Shown piece after piece: positions 25,566 to 34,415 of a DNA stretch of 64,000 nt. The DNA lies in assembly GCF_000308615.1 (NCBI RefSeq), contig NZ_BAGB01000160.1:1-64000 (forward strand), read 5' to 3'. A program made the position numbers and the translations under genes. Numbering within the stretch: position 1 is the first letter of the stretch; each line of letters opens with the position of its first letter. The DNA comes from Nocardia jiangxiensis NBRC 101359. GTDB taxonomy: Bacteria; Actinomycetota; Actinomycetes; Mycobacteriales; Mycobacteriaceae. The notes beneath the pieces are model-generated. The model saw only the letters and a list, made by a program, of their open reading frames with translations, searched no databases and was not told the origin of the DNA.

Positions 25566-26231
25566 ATGTCCAGCGGGCCGGGCAAGATGGAACAAACGGA
25601 GAGGAGGCGGAGGCGGATGGCCGAACCCCGGCGTCGACGTGCGGCAACCGAGGAGAAGGTGGGTCGTGCTCTGGATGCGGCGGAGGAGATCATGCTGCTC
25701 GAGGGGTACGCGGCGATATCCTCACGTAACGTGGCCGAACGGATCGGCATGCGGGCTTCCCTCCTGCACTACTACTTCCCAACCATCGACGATCTCTTTC
25801 TCGCGCTGTTGCGACGACGCTCCGAGCAGAATGTGGAACGCATGAAGGTGGCGCTGGCCTCACCGCGTCCACTGCAGGCATGGTGGGATCTGGCGTCGGA
25901 TCCGCGGGGGACGGCGCTGTTCATCGAATTCCTAGCGGCGGCCAATCATCGGCCAGTGCTGAAGGCCGAGATGGGCGAGGTCGCCCGCGAGGTACGGCGG
26001 ATGCAGATGGGAATCCTGGACGAGATCCTTCTGGAGTACGACCTCGACCGGGATGAGTTCCCGCCTGCGCTCATCGCGTCCGCTATGCAGGGCTTGGCCC
26101 TCAGCGTTGTCGCTGACGAAGTCGCAGGCTACGAGACCGAGCACCGGCAGGCCCGTGCTGCCATGAGCCGACTGGTCGCCCGTCTCGAGCGGCGGCGGGT
26201 CCGCTCGATCCCGCCACGAACAAAACATTAG
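25566..26231 (+). CDS. TetR-family regulator
   Basis: The 221-aa product from ATG 25566 has a very basic leader, then a TetR HTH (AISSRNVAERIGMRASLLHY, followed by YFPTIDDLF) and a helical C-domain. Alternative starts at 25587 and 25617 remove part of the leader; 25617 has the purine-rich GGAGGCGGAGGCGG directly before it and may be the real start, giving 204 aa. It is divergent from the P450/SDR/ADH operon. Two similar palindromes flank the gene, pointing to autoregulation. Confidence 0.92.
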   Translation: MSSGPGKMEQTERRRRRMAEPRRRRAATEEKVGRALDAAEEIMLLEGYAAISSRNVAERIGMRASLLHYYFPTIDDLFLALLRRRSEQNVERMKVALASPRPLQAWWDLASDPRGTALFIEFLAAANHRPVLKAEMGEVAREVRRMQMGILDEILLEYDLDRDEFPPALIASAMQGLALSVVADEVAGYETEHRQARAAMSRLVARLERRRVRSIPPRTKH

Positions 26232-26245
26232 AACATCCGTTCAAA
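26228..26245. promoter_or_regulatory. Second TTnGAACAnnnnTTCAAA site
   Basis: TTAGAACATCCGTTCAAA overlaps the stop codon of the TetR gene. It matches the palindrome upstream of the same gene. From here to 26368 I see no gene; this is the likely border between the catabolic region and the mobile element, but no repeat marking an attachment site was found. Confidence 0.5.
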
Positions 26246-26368
26246 TTGTGTCGATGTCGGCGATGTCGGTGCGATCCGAATGCGTCCGCAGTGATCGGCT
26301 GGGCGTCGAGGGACTGACAGGCTCTTGTTGCTAAGCAGGTTGATGCCGCAGCGGCGGGCGAGTGATCG

Positions 26369-27168
26369 TCAACCGAGTGCCGAACCGATCTTGTCGGTCA
26401 GGTGGTGGTATTCACAGCGCCACGGAGTCGCTGGCAGCGAGCAGAGTTGATGCCCGCTGCGGGGTTCTCGCTGCCTGTGCGGCCGATGGTTGATGCGGGT
26501 GTCGCCGTCACAAATATCGTTTCGTCCGGGCCTGTATCGAGCTTGGGCAGCCCACGTCGGATCTCGAAGCATGCAGTGCGCGACCTCATGCGGGGCCGGC
26601 CGCGGTGGTCGCGACATCCAGAAGACCCGTGGCCAGTCGTGTGAGTAAGCCGAGCGAATGCTGGCAGCGGGTAAAGCGTTGCCGTCATGGGTGTTTGGTG
26701 TGGGATGGTGCGGTGTTGCCTGGTGCGTGGTCTGTTTCGTTGCTGGCTGGCGTGTGGGGTGACGGTCGAGGTAGGTGAAGGTTGTGCAGGCCATAGCAAA
26801 AGAGGCGCGGGTTTCGTATTCTCCGGGTCCGTGGACTTGGCAGCCGGATTCGCGGAGGTGGATCGCCAGTCCGGTGAAGTCTGCGTCGCTGATGACGATG
26901 ACGTAGGTGCGTATGTCGTTGTGGTGCAGCAGATCTATCGCGTCGATCGCTAGGCCAGGTCGGCTGAGTTCCTGCCGGTAGAGGTACCGCAGTGGTGTAT
27001 CGGCCGGATGCCGTGCTCGGCGACTGTGGTTCGCCAGTGGGCCAAACCTGGGTGGCTCCAGTCACCGTATGCTCGCCAGATCCTGGCGACACCGTGGTTG
27101 GCGACTGCGGCTGTGAGGGTGTGGATGCAGCGTGCGGGGATGTTTTCCGCATCGATCAGTACGGCCAT
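26369..27168 (-). pseudogene. Frameshifted NYN-domain ribonuclease-like protein
   Basis: From ATG 27168 the protein runs MAVLIDAENIPARCI ... GTSTGRNSADLA and hits a TAG near 26953. In the next frame it continues immediately with AIDAIDLLHHNDIRTYVIV, then SDADFTGLAIHLRESG and the C-terminus. Restoring one C in the GGCCTAG stretch joins them into an NYN (PIN-like, LabA/DUF88) domain with the expected acidic residues: D of LIDAEN, D of NSAD, D of SDADF. It is last in the relaxase operon. The tail after about residue 150 is Pro/His-rich and may be non-functional. A GTG at 27183 is an alternative start. Confidence 0.7.
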
Positions 27169-27251
27169 CGCCGGATCCGTCACTCCCTCCGGGGAGGGAG
27201 GAAGGCCCTGGGCGCGCAGGCAGCGCCGAGCAGCTTGCGCGAGACGGGAAC

Positions 27252-27719
27252 CTAGACGGGTACCGAGTCGCTGGTGCTCGTACGGTTGGACGGTCCCTGG
27301 GGCGGTGTTCGCGTGGTGAGCGTTGCTGTGGATTGCTGGTCGGTGTGGGGTGTGAGGTGACGGCAGTCCTCGGTACAGGCGTGAGATCGCCGCGGCGATG
27401 GGGCGGCGCGTATGTCGGGGAGAGCGGTGTGGTCGTCGGCGATGTCGGTGAGCAGCCGCTGCAGGCGGTCGCCGAGTTCGGTCATGGGCGGGGCGAGTTG
27501 CACGGCGTCGAGGCCGACCGCGCGGTGCATGAGGTATCCGAACGCGTCGTGGAGCCCGTGCAGGCGGGTGGCCGGGTATTTGGTGAACAGGTGTGGCCCG
27601 GCTTGTTCGCCGAGGGCAACGACCGCGTCGGCGCAGGCGTTGCGGACGGTGAAGAAGAAGTCCGGTTCGGGGATGAGTGCGTACCAGTGCAGTCGATCGC
27701 TGATGTGAGCGGCGGTCAT
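27252..27719 (-). CDS. Unknown protein in relaxase operon
   Basis: The 155-aa product (MTAAHISDRLHWYALIPEPD) is not recognised. It is helical at the N-terminus (FFFTVRNACADAVVALGEQA) and low-complexity, Thr/Ser/Pro-rich, at the C-terminus with one CTEDC pair. Its ATG overlaps the preceding gene's stop as ATGA, so it is translationally coupled. Position behind the relaxase suggests an accessory role in transfer, inferred from context only. Confidence 0.6.
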   Translation of the reverse strand: MTAAHISDRLHWYALIPEPDFFFTVRNACADAVVALGEQAGPHLFTKYPATRLHGLHDAFGYLMHRAVGLDAVQLAPPMTELGDRLQRLLTDIADDHTALPDIRAAPSPRRSHACTEDCRHLTPHTDQQSTATLTTRTPPQGPSNRTSTSDSVPV

Positions 27720-28141
27720 GAACCGCGGCCGTTCTGGGCGAGACGGACAACCGGCGGTGACGATGTGGCGATCAGATCCAGATCCGCGATCGTGCACGAC
27801 AGGATCTGCTGGTGGGTGCTGCGCAGGATCTGCCGCAAGAGGTCGGAGTCCCAGGGCGGTAGCGCGAACTGGTCGGCGTCGGGGTCCGCGGGCGGGGCCT
27901 GCAGCAGGCGTGCGGCCTCGGTGTGTGAGACCTGGGCGTGGTGGGCGACGAGCCTGGTGCGGGATTTGCGGTCGGCGTGGCGAGCCACGACATCCAACGG
28001 CACGGCCCCACGCCCCGCACCCCGGTAGTCGTGGGACGGGTAGTTTTGCTTCTCGTGTACGGGTTTTCGGCGGGATTCACCGGGGACCTTTGGCTGCACT
28101 GGGGGCGGCGTGGGCGTTTCCTGGTGCGGCGTGGCTCGCAA
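27716..28141 (-). CDS. Unknown protein downstream of relaxase
   Basis: This 141-aa frame begins 38 bases after the relaxase stop. The N-terminus is Pro/Lys-rich, while the C-terminal half (SHTEAARLLQAPPADPDADQ, WDSDLLRQILRSTHQQILSC) looks helical and gene-like. A later start is possible. It overlaps the next gene by ATGA. No family is recognised. Confidence 0.5.
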   Translation of the reverse strand: MRATPHQETPTPPPVQPKVPGESRRKPVHEKQNYPSHDYRGAGRGAVPLDVVARHADRKSRTRLVAHHAQVSHTEAARLLQAPPADPDADQFALPPWDSDLLRQILRSTHQQILSCTIADLDLIATSSPPVVRLAQNGRGS

Positions 28142-28179
28142 GTGCAGTGCGGAATCTTACGGTCTGCGCCGCCCCGGGT

Positions 28180-31100
28180 TCACAATCCGAGGTCCTCGTG
28201 TCGCGCGGTCGGGTCGAGTGTCCCGTCCATCGCGTTGCTCTGTGTCGGGTCGGTGGCGATATCGGGGCGGTGGTGTTCGCGCGCGATGTGTTCGGCTGCT
28301 GCCTGTTCGGGGGTGAGCCGGGTGCGGCGGTGCTGTTCGGCGTGCAGGTCGGCGAGTTCGTTGCGCAGCCAGCCCACGTGCACTCTTGGCTCGGCGTGAT
28401 CGTGGTCGTCGGGTGTGGCGGGTCCGAACAGGATCTCTTCGTCGGCGGGCATCGTGAGGCGGTGTTCGGTGTGGGTGATGTGCGCGGTGAGTTCGTGATC
28501 GGTGAGCATCTGCACCGGGTCGGACACGTCGATCGCGGGGGCGGTGACGTGTGGTGTGCTGGGGAACGGGTGCTTGGTGGCCCAGGTGTGGATGGCGTGG
28601 CGGTCGCGGCGGGTGGGTGCATCGCGCCAGTCGCGGCGGAGTTTGGCTTGTGCTTGGGCGGGTGGGTAGGTGTTGGTGATGTGTGCACAGCGGGCGTCGA
28701 TGTGGTCGGCGGGGTCGTGGTCGGGGATGCCGGGGTGGCCGTCGTCGCGGCAGTCGCCGCACAGTCCGTCGTCGCTGCGCCGTCCGTGTGCGGGTGTGGT
28801 GTCGGTGGTGGCGCGTTCGATTCCGCAGTGCATGCAGGAGAATCCGTGGGTGCGGGGGGCGGCGCTGCGGTCATAGTCGAGGGTGTATTCGTCGGGTGGT
28901 TGCGGGTCGTGAGCGGCTGAGTGGTAGTGGTGGATGACTCCGTGTGGCAGCGGTAGATGGTCGGGGTGGTCGTCGATGGCGCCGCGGGTGTCGAGATAGC
29001 TTTGGACGAGGTCTTGACTGGTGTCGGGTGGTCGGGTGGTTGGGCGGGTCCGGTGGGTCGATTCGTGGTGATCGTGGGGTGCGGTGTCGCGTACCGGATT
29101 CCGGGAGGTTGGGTGGCGTTGGGAGCTGTCCGTGGGGGTGTAGGTGTGTGGATCGGTGTCCGGGATGCAGGCGAGGATGAGTTCGCGGTGGTGGGGGTAT
29201 CTGTTTGCGGCCCACCGTAATCGGGCTTGTGCGACCGGGAAACTGGTCGTGTAGAGGGTGTTGGTGACCTTGTCCAGGATGTCGCGTTCCTCGACGGAGA
29301 GTTGCTCGGTGAGGGTTGCGAACCGGGTGGTTGCCTCGGCGATGTGTCCGGTGCGGAACAGTTCGCTGACGGTGTGAAGTTGTTCGGGTACCGAGGAATT
29401 GGGGTCCGGGTGAGGTGGTTGTGGTGCCGGATCTGTGCGTTGGTGGGTGTGCGGAGGGCTGTCGTTCTCGTCCATGTCGGGTCCTGTAGCGGTGGAGGGT
29501 TGGGGGGAGGATTCGGGTGTGGTGGGTGGTTGGGGGCGAAGGAGAGCTTCGACGCGCCATGCGAGCGCGGTGGCGAGCCGGTCAGGACGCAGACCAGTGG
29601 TGTCTGGCTGGGCGGCGCGCAGGAGTTCGTAGGCGGTGGTGAGCAGATCGGCGGGTGTCCAGTCCGTGCCGGTCGCGCGGTCCACCGCGGCGACCAGGCG
29701 CGGCCAGACGGGGTCGCGGAGGACGCGGTCGGTGGCCTCGTCGCCGAGCAACTGGTGCAGGTGATCGGTCCACTCGGGCCGCAGATTATTTGCTGCGGCA
29801 GCGGTGGACAAGGCCGCGGGATCGAGTCCGAGGCGCAGCCACAGTGCGGCCGCGGGCATCTGGTCGGGCAGCGGGCGCTGCGCTGCGGCGTCGGTGAGTA
29901 AGGCATCGATGTCGAGTCCCGCGGTTGCGGCGGTGTCGAGTCGTTCGGCCAGGACCGGCCACCAGGGATCGGCAATGATGCGGGCATCGACCCGCTTGGC
30001 CAGGCCCGACCACGTCGCGACGGCAGTGTGTAGATCGCCGACAGTGTCGGTGACGCGAGCGTCCAGGAGTGCTTGGTGGTCGCGTTCGAGGACCGGGTAA
30101 CGCGTTGGGCCGGTCGGGCGCGGGTTGGTGTCCGGGACGTGGTTGGCTGCGCGCCACACTGCGAGATCGGCGATCAAGCGCGGATTCCCGAGCAGGGGAC
30201 GTGCCCACACGGGCGCGGAAGCGGTGTCCCAGGTGTGCGCGTCGTGGGTGATGTGGGTGGTGAGGTCCGCGATGATCCGTGCTCGTGCGTGCAGTTGTTC
30301 GGTGACCGTGTTGTCGGGTAGTTCGTGTGGCAGTCCATGAATCCAGGGCAGTGGGCCGGGGCCGGTCGAGTGGTTGCCCGAGGGGTCCAGCCGCCAATCC
30401 AGTACGGCGGCGGGGTCGTCGGCGGTGTCGAGTTCACGAGCGTGGATTGCGGTGTGCAGGGCGGTGACTGGGTCTTGGCCGGACAAGGCGATCGTGGCCA
30501 GATGGCCCCGCAGGACCGGGTACGCGGCAGCGCCGGTGAGCCCCGGCCGTACATGTTCGGCCGCGTCATCGAGCCGAGTTAGCGCGTCGGTGCCGAGTGC
30601 GTGTTCGGCGGCCAAGCCGATCGCGTCGAGGTAGATGTCGACCGCGCGCCCGATTCGCCGGTGTGGATCCAGGGCGTCGCGTAGTTCGGTGAGTGCGGAC
30701 TGTTGGGTCGCGTCGCGGGCCAGGATCCGTTGGAGCACATCCAATTCGGTGCGTGGCATGAGTCCGGGTTCGGTCCAGAAGGATGCTTCGCTGCCGTCGA
30801 TGGCGGTGGGAACGTACAGGTGGTTGGCGTGCGCGCCACGCGTGAGCGCGACATACAGCTGGTTGCGTGACTCGGATCCGGTGAGTGCGATGTGGCAGGT
30901 GTCGACGGTGATGCCTTGGGCGGAGTCGATCGTGACCGCATACCCGAGGCGCACATGTGCTCGCGCATAGTCCGCGGGCAGGACCGTCGGGTGTCCGAGC
31001 CGGCGCCCGGATCGCAGGTGTCTGGCGTTCATACTGCCGTCCGGATGTACCGCGGTGACGATCCATCGGTAGCCGTTGCGCACCCAATCGTGTTCCCCGA

Positions 31101-33735
31101 GGCGCAGTCCGGGGTCGTTGTGGCGGGTGCAGATGATGTCGCCGGCTGAGGCGAACAGGTCGTCGGACAGCCGCGTCTCTGGACCGATGGGGGTGGTGTC
31201 GCGGGCGAGGCGGTCGGCGCGGGCGCGTTCGTTCAGGTCGGTGACGATCGCGTGGGTGGGGGCGAGCATGAGCGCATCGCGGTCGGTGAGGTGGTCCGCG
31301 ATCCAGCCCGCGTAGGCGTGATCGTGTGCGGTGGCTGGGGCGCCGGAATGCACGCGTTGGTGGTCCAGGTAGTACGCGAATCCGGCCGGATCCCCGTCGC
31401 GCAGGAGCAGGCTCGCGGATCCTTCGGCGGTGTCGGCGAACCGCACCACGTGGCTCAGGGTGGAGGCGCGGGCGGCGTCGGCGGTGTTCGCGGCGCTGCC
31501 CGCGGCTTCGATCGCGGGGAGTTGCCGGTCATCCCCGACGCATCGGATGACTGCGTCGCGGGCGGTGAGGAACTCGAACAAGCGCAGGCGTTTGTCGTCG
31601 CCGAGTTTGATGTGCTCGTCCACGATCACCAACGTGTCGTGCCCGATCTGCAGCACCCACTGCGGCACCGACGCGGCAAAACCGTTCTCGCGGGGTGGAT
31701 TCGGTGACGGTGTGTGGGCGTCGATGATGGTCAGCAGCCGGTCGGCGGTTTCGGTGCGTGCACCGGTTGCCGCGGCGAGTTCCGCGGCCGCCGCCGCGGT
31801 CGGCGCCAGCCCCAGCACGGTGCCGCCCGAGGCGCGCCAGGCGTCCACCAGCACACGCATGGCGGTGGTTTTTCCCGCACCGGCGGGCGCGTTGGTAGTT
31901 TCGATCCGCCACGACGAGCGCGCGAAAGCGCGCACGACCGCGATCTGACCGGCGTTCAACTGGCGATCCCGGTGGGCCGGATCGGCGTTGTAGGCGTCGA
32001 TCGCGGCGGTGATCACAGGTTCGGGGAGGGTGCGCTCACCGGTCTGCAGGGACAGGTCGATCAACCGATCGGTGACCTGCAGCCGCCGCGCGGACGTGTA
32101 CGACTGCGCACCGGACGTGGTGTAAACGCTGGCACCGCTACGTCGTTGGAACACTATCGGCACGCGATCCAGCGCGGGTTCCGCGGCGGTGTCGGGGTCC
32201 CCGCGGGGGATCGACCGCTCCGGTGCCAGCGCGTGGGCGGTGACCGCGTCGACGGTCTCGGCCCACCGATCGCGATCCACCAGGCCACGCAGGCGGCGTT
32301 CGGCCTCGGCGCGAATGTGATGCCACTGCCACGTCGACCGCTCACCCGACACCGTCTCCAGGACCCGGGCAGCGACCCGCGCCACAGCATCGGCGTCGAG
32401 AACTCGTGGCGGCGTGAGGGGTTGGCGAAACACTCTGGTGAGTGCGATCGCGAGTGCTTCACGCCCACCCAGCACGGCAAAAGCCTGAGCACGCCAATCC
32501 GCGCGTTGCTCGGCCAACGAGCGCAGTATGTGCTTGCGCGGGCGGGTGTCGAGGGTGGCCTGCTCGGCCAGCGCGTACATTTCCTTGGGCATCGGCTCAC
32601 GCCCCACCCGGGACTGGAACGCGGTAGCCAACTCTCCGAGACGGCTGGTGATCGCGGCGTCGCGGCGGGACCAGTGCTCGATCAGCACCCATGGCACGCC
32701 GATGGTTTCGCGGATCGGGCGCTTGGCTGGATCGGTTCCGGGACGTTCGGCGAACCCGAGTCCGAGGTCCGCGGTGAGGTGGTGTTCGAGGCGGGAGTTG
32801 TAGATCTCGCTCACCACGACGGTCAGGCGGTAGATCATCGACGCGTCCAAGGTCCGCCACAGGCCATCGAGAGTGCGCACCCGGTTCGCGATCAGCAGGT
32901 GCGTGTGCAGATCCGGATCACCACAGCGGGATTCGCGGTGCGTGAACCGGGCCGCGACGATGCCTTCCACATCGACCTGCCGCACACCGTTGCGGCCCAA
33001 CCGGGTGTAGATACCGTGGCGCTCGAGCCATTCGATCGCGTCGTCCACCGCGGCTTCGTGCGCCGCGGCGATCCGTTCAGCGCTCGCTTTCGGTGCGATG
33101 GCCCACAACGCCGACACGGACTTGACGGGGCTGAAAGTGATATCGAAACCGGCGACCGCGGCGCTTTTCGGGCGTGAGGCTCGTGCCACCCAAGAGGACA
33201 ATTCGCGTGCATCCAACGGTGCCCGGCCGAACTCCGCAGTGAACATTTCGGTCGCGACTTCGGTGCGGATCCGCGCACGAGCGTCATCGGAAACGGCGGC
33301 ATGGGGATTGTTTCCTTGGCTAATATTGTGTTTACGGAACGCGTCGCCGCACCGTTCCCGGTATTCGTTTGCGGTGTCGTAAACGCGGTACGGGCGACCT
33401 AAACGAGTTGCTTTTTCCGCTCTATCGCGGGCTGTTTTGGTGGTGGCGCCGCGGGCGATCTCGCGGTCGAAGACGCGGTCTTGGATCGCGTTCGCATCCG
33501 GATGCCTGCCCTCCCCGAACAGGGCCTTCATCTGCTCTTCGGTGACCTGTTCACCTGCAGCGATGTCGAGCGATGCGAGTCCGGTGCCGTGCCAGCGGCC
33601 CGGGGATTCCCCGCGCGCGGAGTAGTAGTCGGCCAGTGCGTCTGTGCCGAGGTCGGTGGAATCGCCTGCGGCTACCTGACGCAGGTAATACAAGTAACTG
33701 TTCCCAGCGAGAATCTTATGCAGCGTCGCTGTCAC
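28180..33735 (-). CDS. MobF-type conjugative relaxase-helicase (TraA/TrwC-like)
   Basis: This 1851-aa protein nicks and unwinds DNA for conjugative transfer. N-terminal tyrosines (Y14, Y16, Y17) are candidates for the nicking residue. The HUH metal triad is HRESRCGDPDLHTH at about residues 265-279, next to DITFSPVKSVS. A superfamily 1 helicase follows with Walker A APAGAGKTT (about 615-623) and VIVDEH. The last ~450 residues are Pro/Thr-rich with a zinc module (CMHCGIE...CGDC) homologous to the separate protein at 34416-35813. The start is GTG at 33735. Three small genes follow in an operon. No coupling protein or secretion genes are visible. Confidence 0.95.
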   Translation of the reverse strand: MTATLHKILAGNSYLYYLRQVAAGDSTDLGTDALADYYSARGESPGRWHGTGLASLDIAAGEQVTEEQMKALFGEGRHPDANAIQDRVFDREIARGATTKTARDRAEKATRLGRPYRVYDTANEYRERCGDAFRKHNISQGNNPHAAVSDDARARIRTEVATEMFTAEFGRAPLDARELSSWVARASRPKSAAVAGFDITFSPVKSVSALWAIAPKASAERIAAAHEAAVDDAIEWLERHGIYTRLGRNGVRQVDVEGIVAARFTHRESRCGDPDLHTHLLIANRVRTLDGLWRTLDASMIYRLTVVVSEIYNSRLEHHLTADLGLGFAERPGTDPAKRPIRETIGVPWVLIEHWSRRDAAITSRLGELATAFQSRVGREPMPKEMYALAEQATLDTRPRKHILRSLAEQRADWRAQAFAVLGGREALAIALTRVFRQPLTPPRVLDADAVARVAARVLETVSGERSTWQWHHIRAEAERRLRGLVDRDRWAETVDAVTAHALAPERSIPRGDPDTAAEPALDRVPIVFQRRSGASVYTTSGAQSYTSARRLQVTDRLIDLSLQTGERTLPEPVITAAIDAYNADPAHRDRQLNAGQIAVVRAFARSSWRIETTNAPAGAGKTTAMRVLVDAWRASGGTVLGLAPTAAAAAELAAATGARTETADRLLTIIDAHTPSPNPPRENGFAASVPQWVLQIGHDTLVIVDEHIKLGDDKRLRLFEFLTARDAVIRCVGDDRQLPAIEAAGSAANTADAARASTLSHVVRFADTAEGSASLLLRDGDPAGFAYYLDHQRVHSGAPATAHDHAYAGWIADHLTDRDALMLAPTHAIVTDLNERARADRLARDTTPIGPETRLSDDLFASAGDIICTRHNDPGLRLGEHDWVRNGYRWIVTAVHPDGSMNARHLRSGRRLGHPTVLPADYARAHVRLGYAVTIDSAQGITVDTCHIALTGSESRNQLYVALTRGAHANHLYVPTAIDGSEASFWTEPGLMPRTELDVLQRILARDATQQSALTELRDALDPHRRIGRAVDIYLDAIGLAAEHALGTDALTRLDDAAEHVRPGLTGAAAYPVLRGHLATIALSGQDPVTALHTAIHARELDTADDPAAVLDWRLDPSGNHSTGPGPLPWIHGLPHELPDNTVTEQLHARARIIADLTTHITHDAHTWDTASAPVWARPLLGNPRLIADLAVWRAANHVPDTNPRPTGPTRYPVLERDHQALLDARVTDTVGDLHTAVATWSGLAKRVDARIIADPWWPVLAERLDTAATAGLDIDALLTDAAAQRPLPDQMPAAALWLRLGLDPAALSTAAAANNLRPEWTDHLHQLLGDEATDRVLRDPVWPRLVAAVDRATGTDWTPADLLTTAYELLRAAQPDTTGLRPDRLATALAWRVEALLRPQPPTTPESSPQPSTATGPDMDENDSPPHTHQRTDPAPQPPHPDPNSSVPEQLHTVSELFRTGHIAEATTRFATLTEQLSVEERDILDKVTNTLYTTSFPVAQARLRWAANRYPHHRELILACIPDTDPHTYTPTDSSQRHPTSRNPVRDTAPHDHHESTHRTRPTTRPPDTSQDLVQSYLDTRGAIDDHPDHLPLPHGVIHHYHSAAHDPQPPDEYTLDYDRSAAPRTHGFSCMHCGIERATTDTTPAHGRRSDDGLCGDCRDDGHPGIPDHDPADHIDARCAHITNTYPPAQAQAKLRRDWRDAPTRRDRHAIHTWATKHPFPSTPHVTAPAIDVSDPVQMLTDHELTAHITHTEHRLTMPADEEILFGPATPDDHDHAEPRVHVGWLRNELADLHAEQHRRTRLTPEQAAAEHIAREHHRPDIATDPTQSNAMDGTLDPTARHEDLGL

Positions 33736-33781
33736 ATATCCATCAAGCGCCCCCGGGTGCGGTACTATCCAGAGTGATAAG

Positions 33782-33995
33782 TGATGCTGTTTGCATCAAA
33801 TCCGGCAAATTCCCTGGTCGTTATCGAAATGGAATCGGAAAATTGCTTCAGAAAGGGTGTTACCGACAGGTATCAGCCGCTCGCGATGCTCGGTGCACCG
33901 CTGGTCCGCGACACCCGGAATGGCCGCCGGGGGCGCACTTCGAGGTGTCAACGGAAAGGTGACATTGTCGCCTTTCCCGAGAAATTCCCTGGTCG
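33782..33995. other. Candidate oriT region upstream of relaxase
   Basis: The 461-base gap between the relaxase and the 40-aa membrane protein holds three repeats: an inverted repeat TGATGC-tgttt-GCATCA (33782-33798), a 14-base direct repeat AAATTCCCTGGTCG (33807-33820 and 33982-33995), and a near-perfect 10-base-arm inverted repeat (33955-33975, one mismatch, 1-base spacer). MobF origins of transfer usually lie beside the relaxase gene and carry such repeats. The nick site cannot be assigned from sequence alone. Confidence 0.5.
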
Positions 33996-34019
33996 GGGCC
34001 TGAATGCAAGAGGTCTGCT

Positions 34020-34165
34020 TGTTGTGAATGGGTGAGGAGGGGAGGTGGGGAGCGAGGGTGGTGAGTGTGGAGGTGCGTGATGGTGCGGGGTTGAGTTGGG
34101 AGGTGAGGTGTGTGTGGGTGTGGTGGGTGATGAGTAGTTAGGTCGGGGGTGGTGGTGTGGTCGGT
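34020..34165 (+). other. G/T-rich strand-asymmetric stretch
   Basis: About 145 bases of the plus strand are almost free of C and contain many GGT, GGG and GTG runs, the most biased non-coding stretch in the window. It adjoins the candidate oriT. It could form G-quadruplexes or guide strand-specific melting, or may simply be low-complexity. No gene is seen here. Confidence 0.4.
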
Positions 34166-34196
34166 GTAATAGCCGACCGCACCACGACCTGGCGGC

Positions 34197-34319
34197 CTAG
34201 TACCAGGACGGGGGCCGCTGATCATGGCCGCGGTGGGTGACCTCGATCGAGATGAGCGATTTGCCCCAGGTGACCCAGCCGAGGACGAATCCCAGGAGGT
34301 AGAGCAAGGTGTCGTGCAT
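34197..34319 (-). CDS. 40-aa single-span membrane peptide
   Basis: A short frame from ATG 34319 to TAG 34197 encodes a 40-residue protein with one hydrophobic helix (LLYLLGFVLGWVTWG) near the N-terminus and a charged His/Arg-rich tail (THRGHDQRPP). The codon choice is GC-rich and gene-like. The ribosome site is weak. It lies between the candidate oriT and the relaxase-module protein. Small membrane peptides in such positions can act in entry exclusion or pore anchoring, but that is speculation. Confidence 0.5.
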   Translation of the reverse strand: MHDTLLYLLGFVLGWVTWGKSLISIEVTHRGHDQRPPSWY

Positions 34320-34353
34320 GGTGATCGCCCGATGGTGGTCGATGAGGTGGTGG

Positions 34354-34394
34354 TCCGGTCCGCCGCGGGGTAGTTGTCACCGCGGCGGACCGGA
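34354..34394. terminator. 15-base-arm hairpin after the relaxase-module gene
   Basis: Exact arms at 34354-34368 and 34380-34394 enclose an 11-base loop. It begins 21 bases beyond the stop of the minus-strand gene at 34416. Strong transcription terminator. Confidence 0.85.
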
Positions 34395-34415
34395 GCAGGG
34401 GCGTTCTCGTGTGGA

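Noticed and set aside
26232..26400. tRNA-type attachment site at the element border
   Set aside because: No tRNA-like cloverleaf or duplicated 15-base or longer sequence shared with the 59-60 kb region was found by eye.
28077..29987. A long minus-strand open frame overlapping the relaxase C-terminus
   Set aside because: Its product is Pro/Thr/Ser-rich without any fold, and it is a frame-shifted reading of the relaxase gene in GC-rich DNA.
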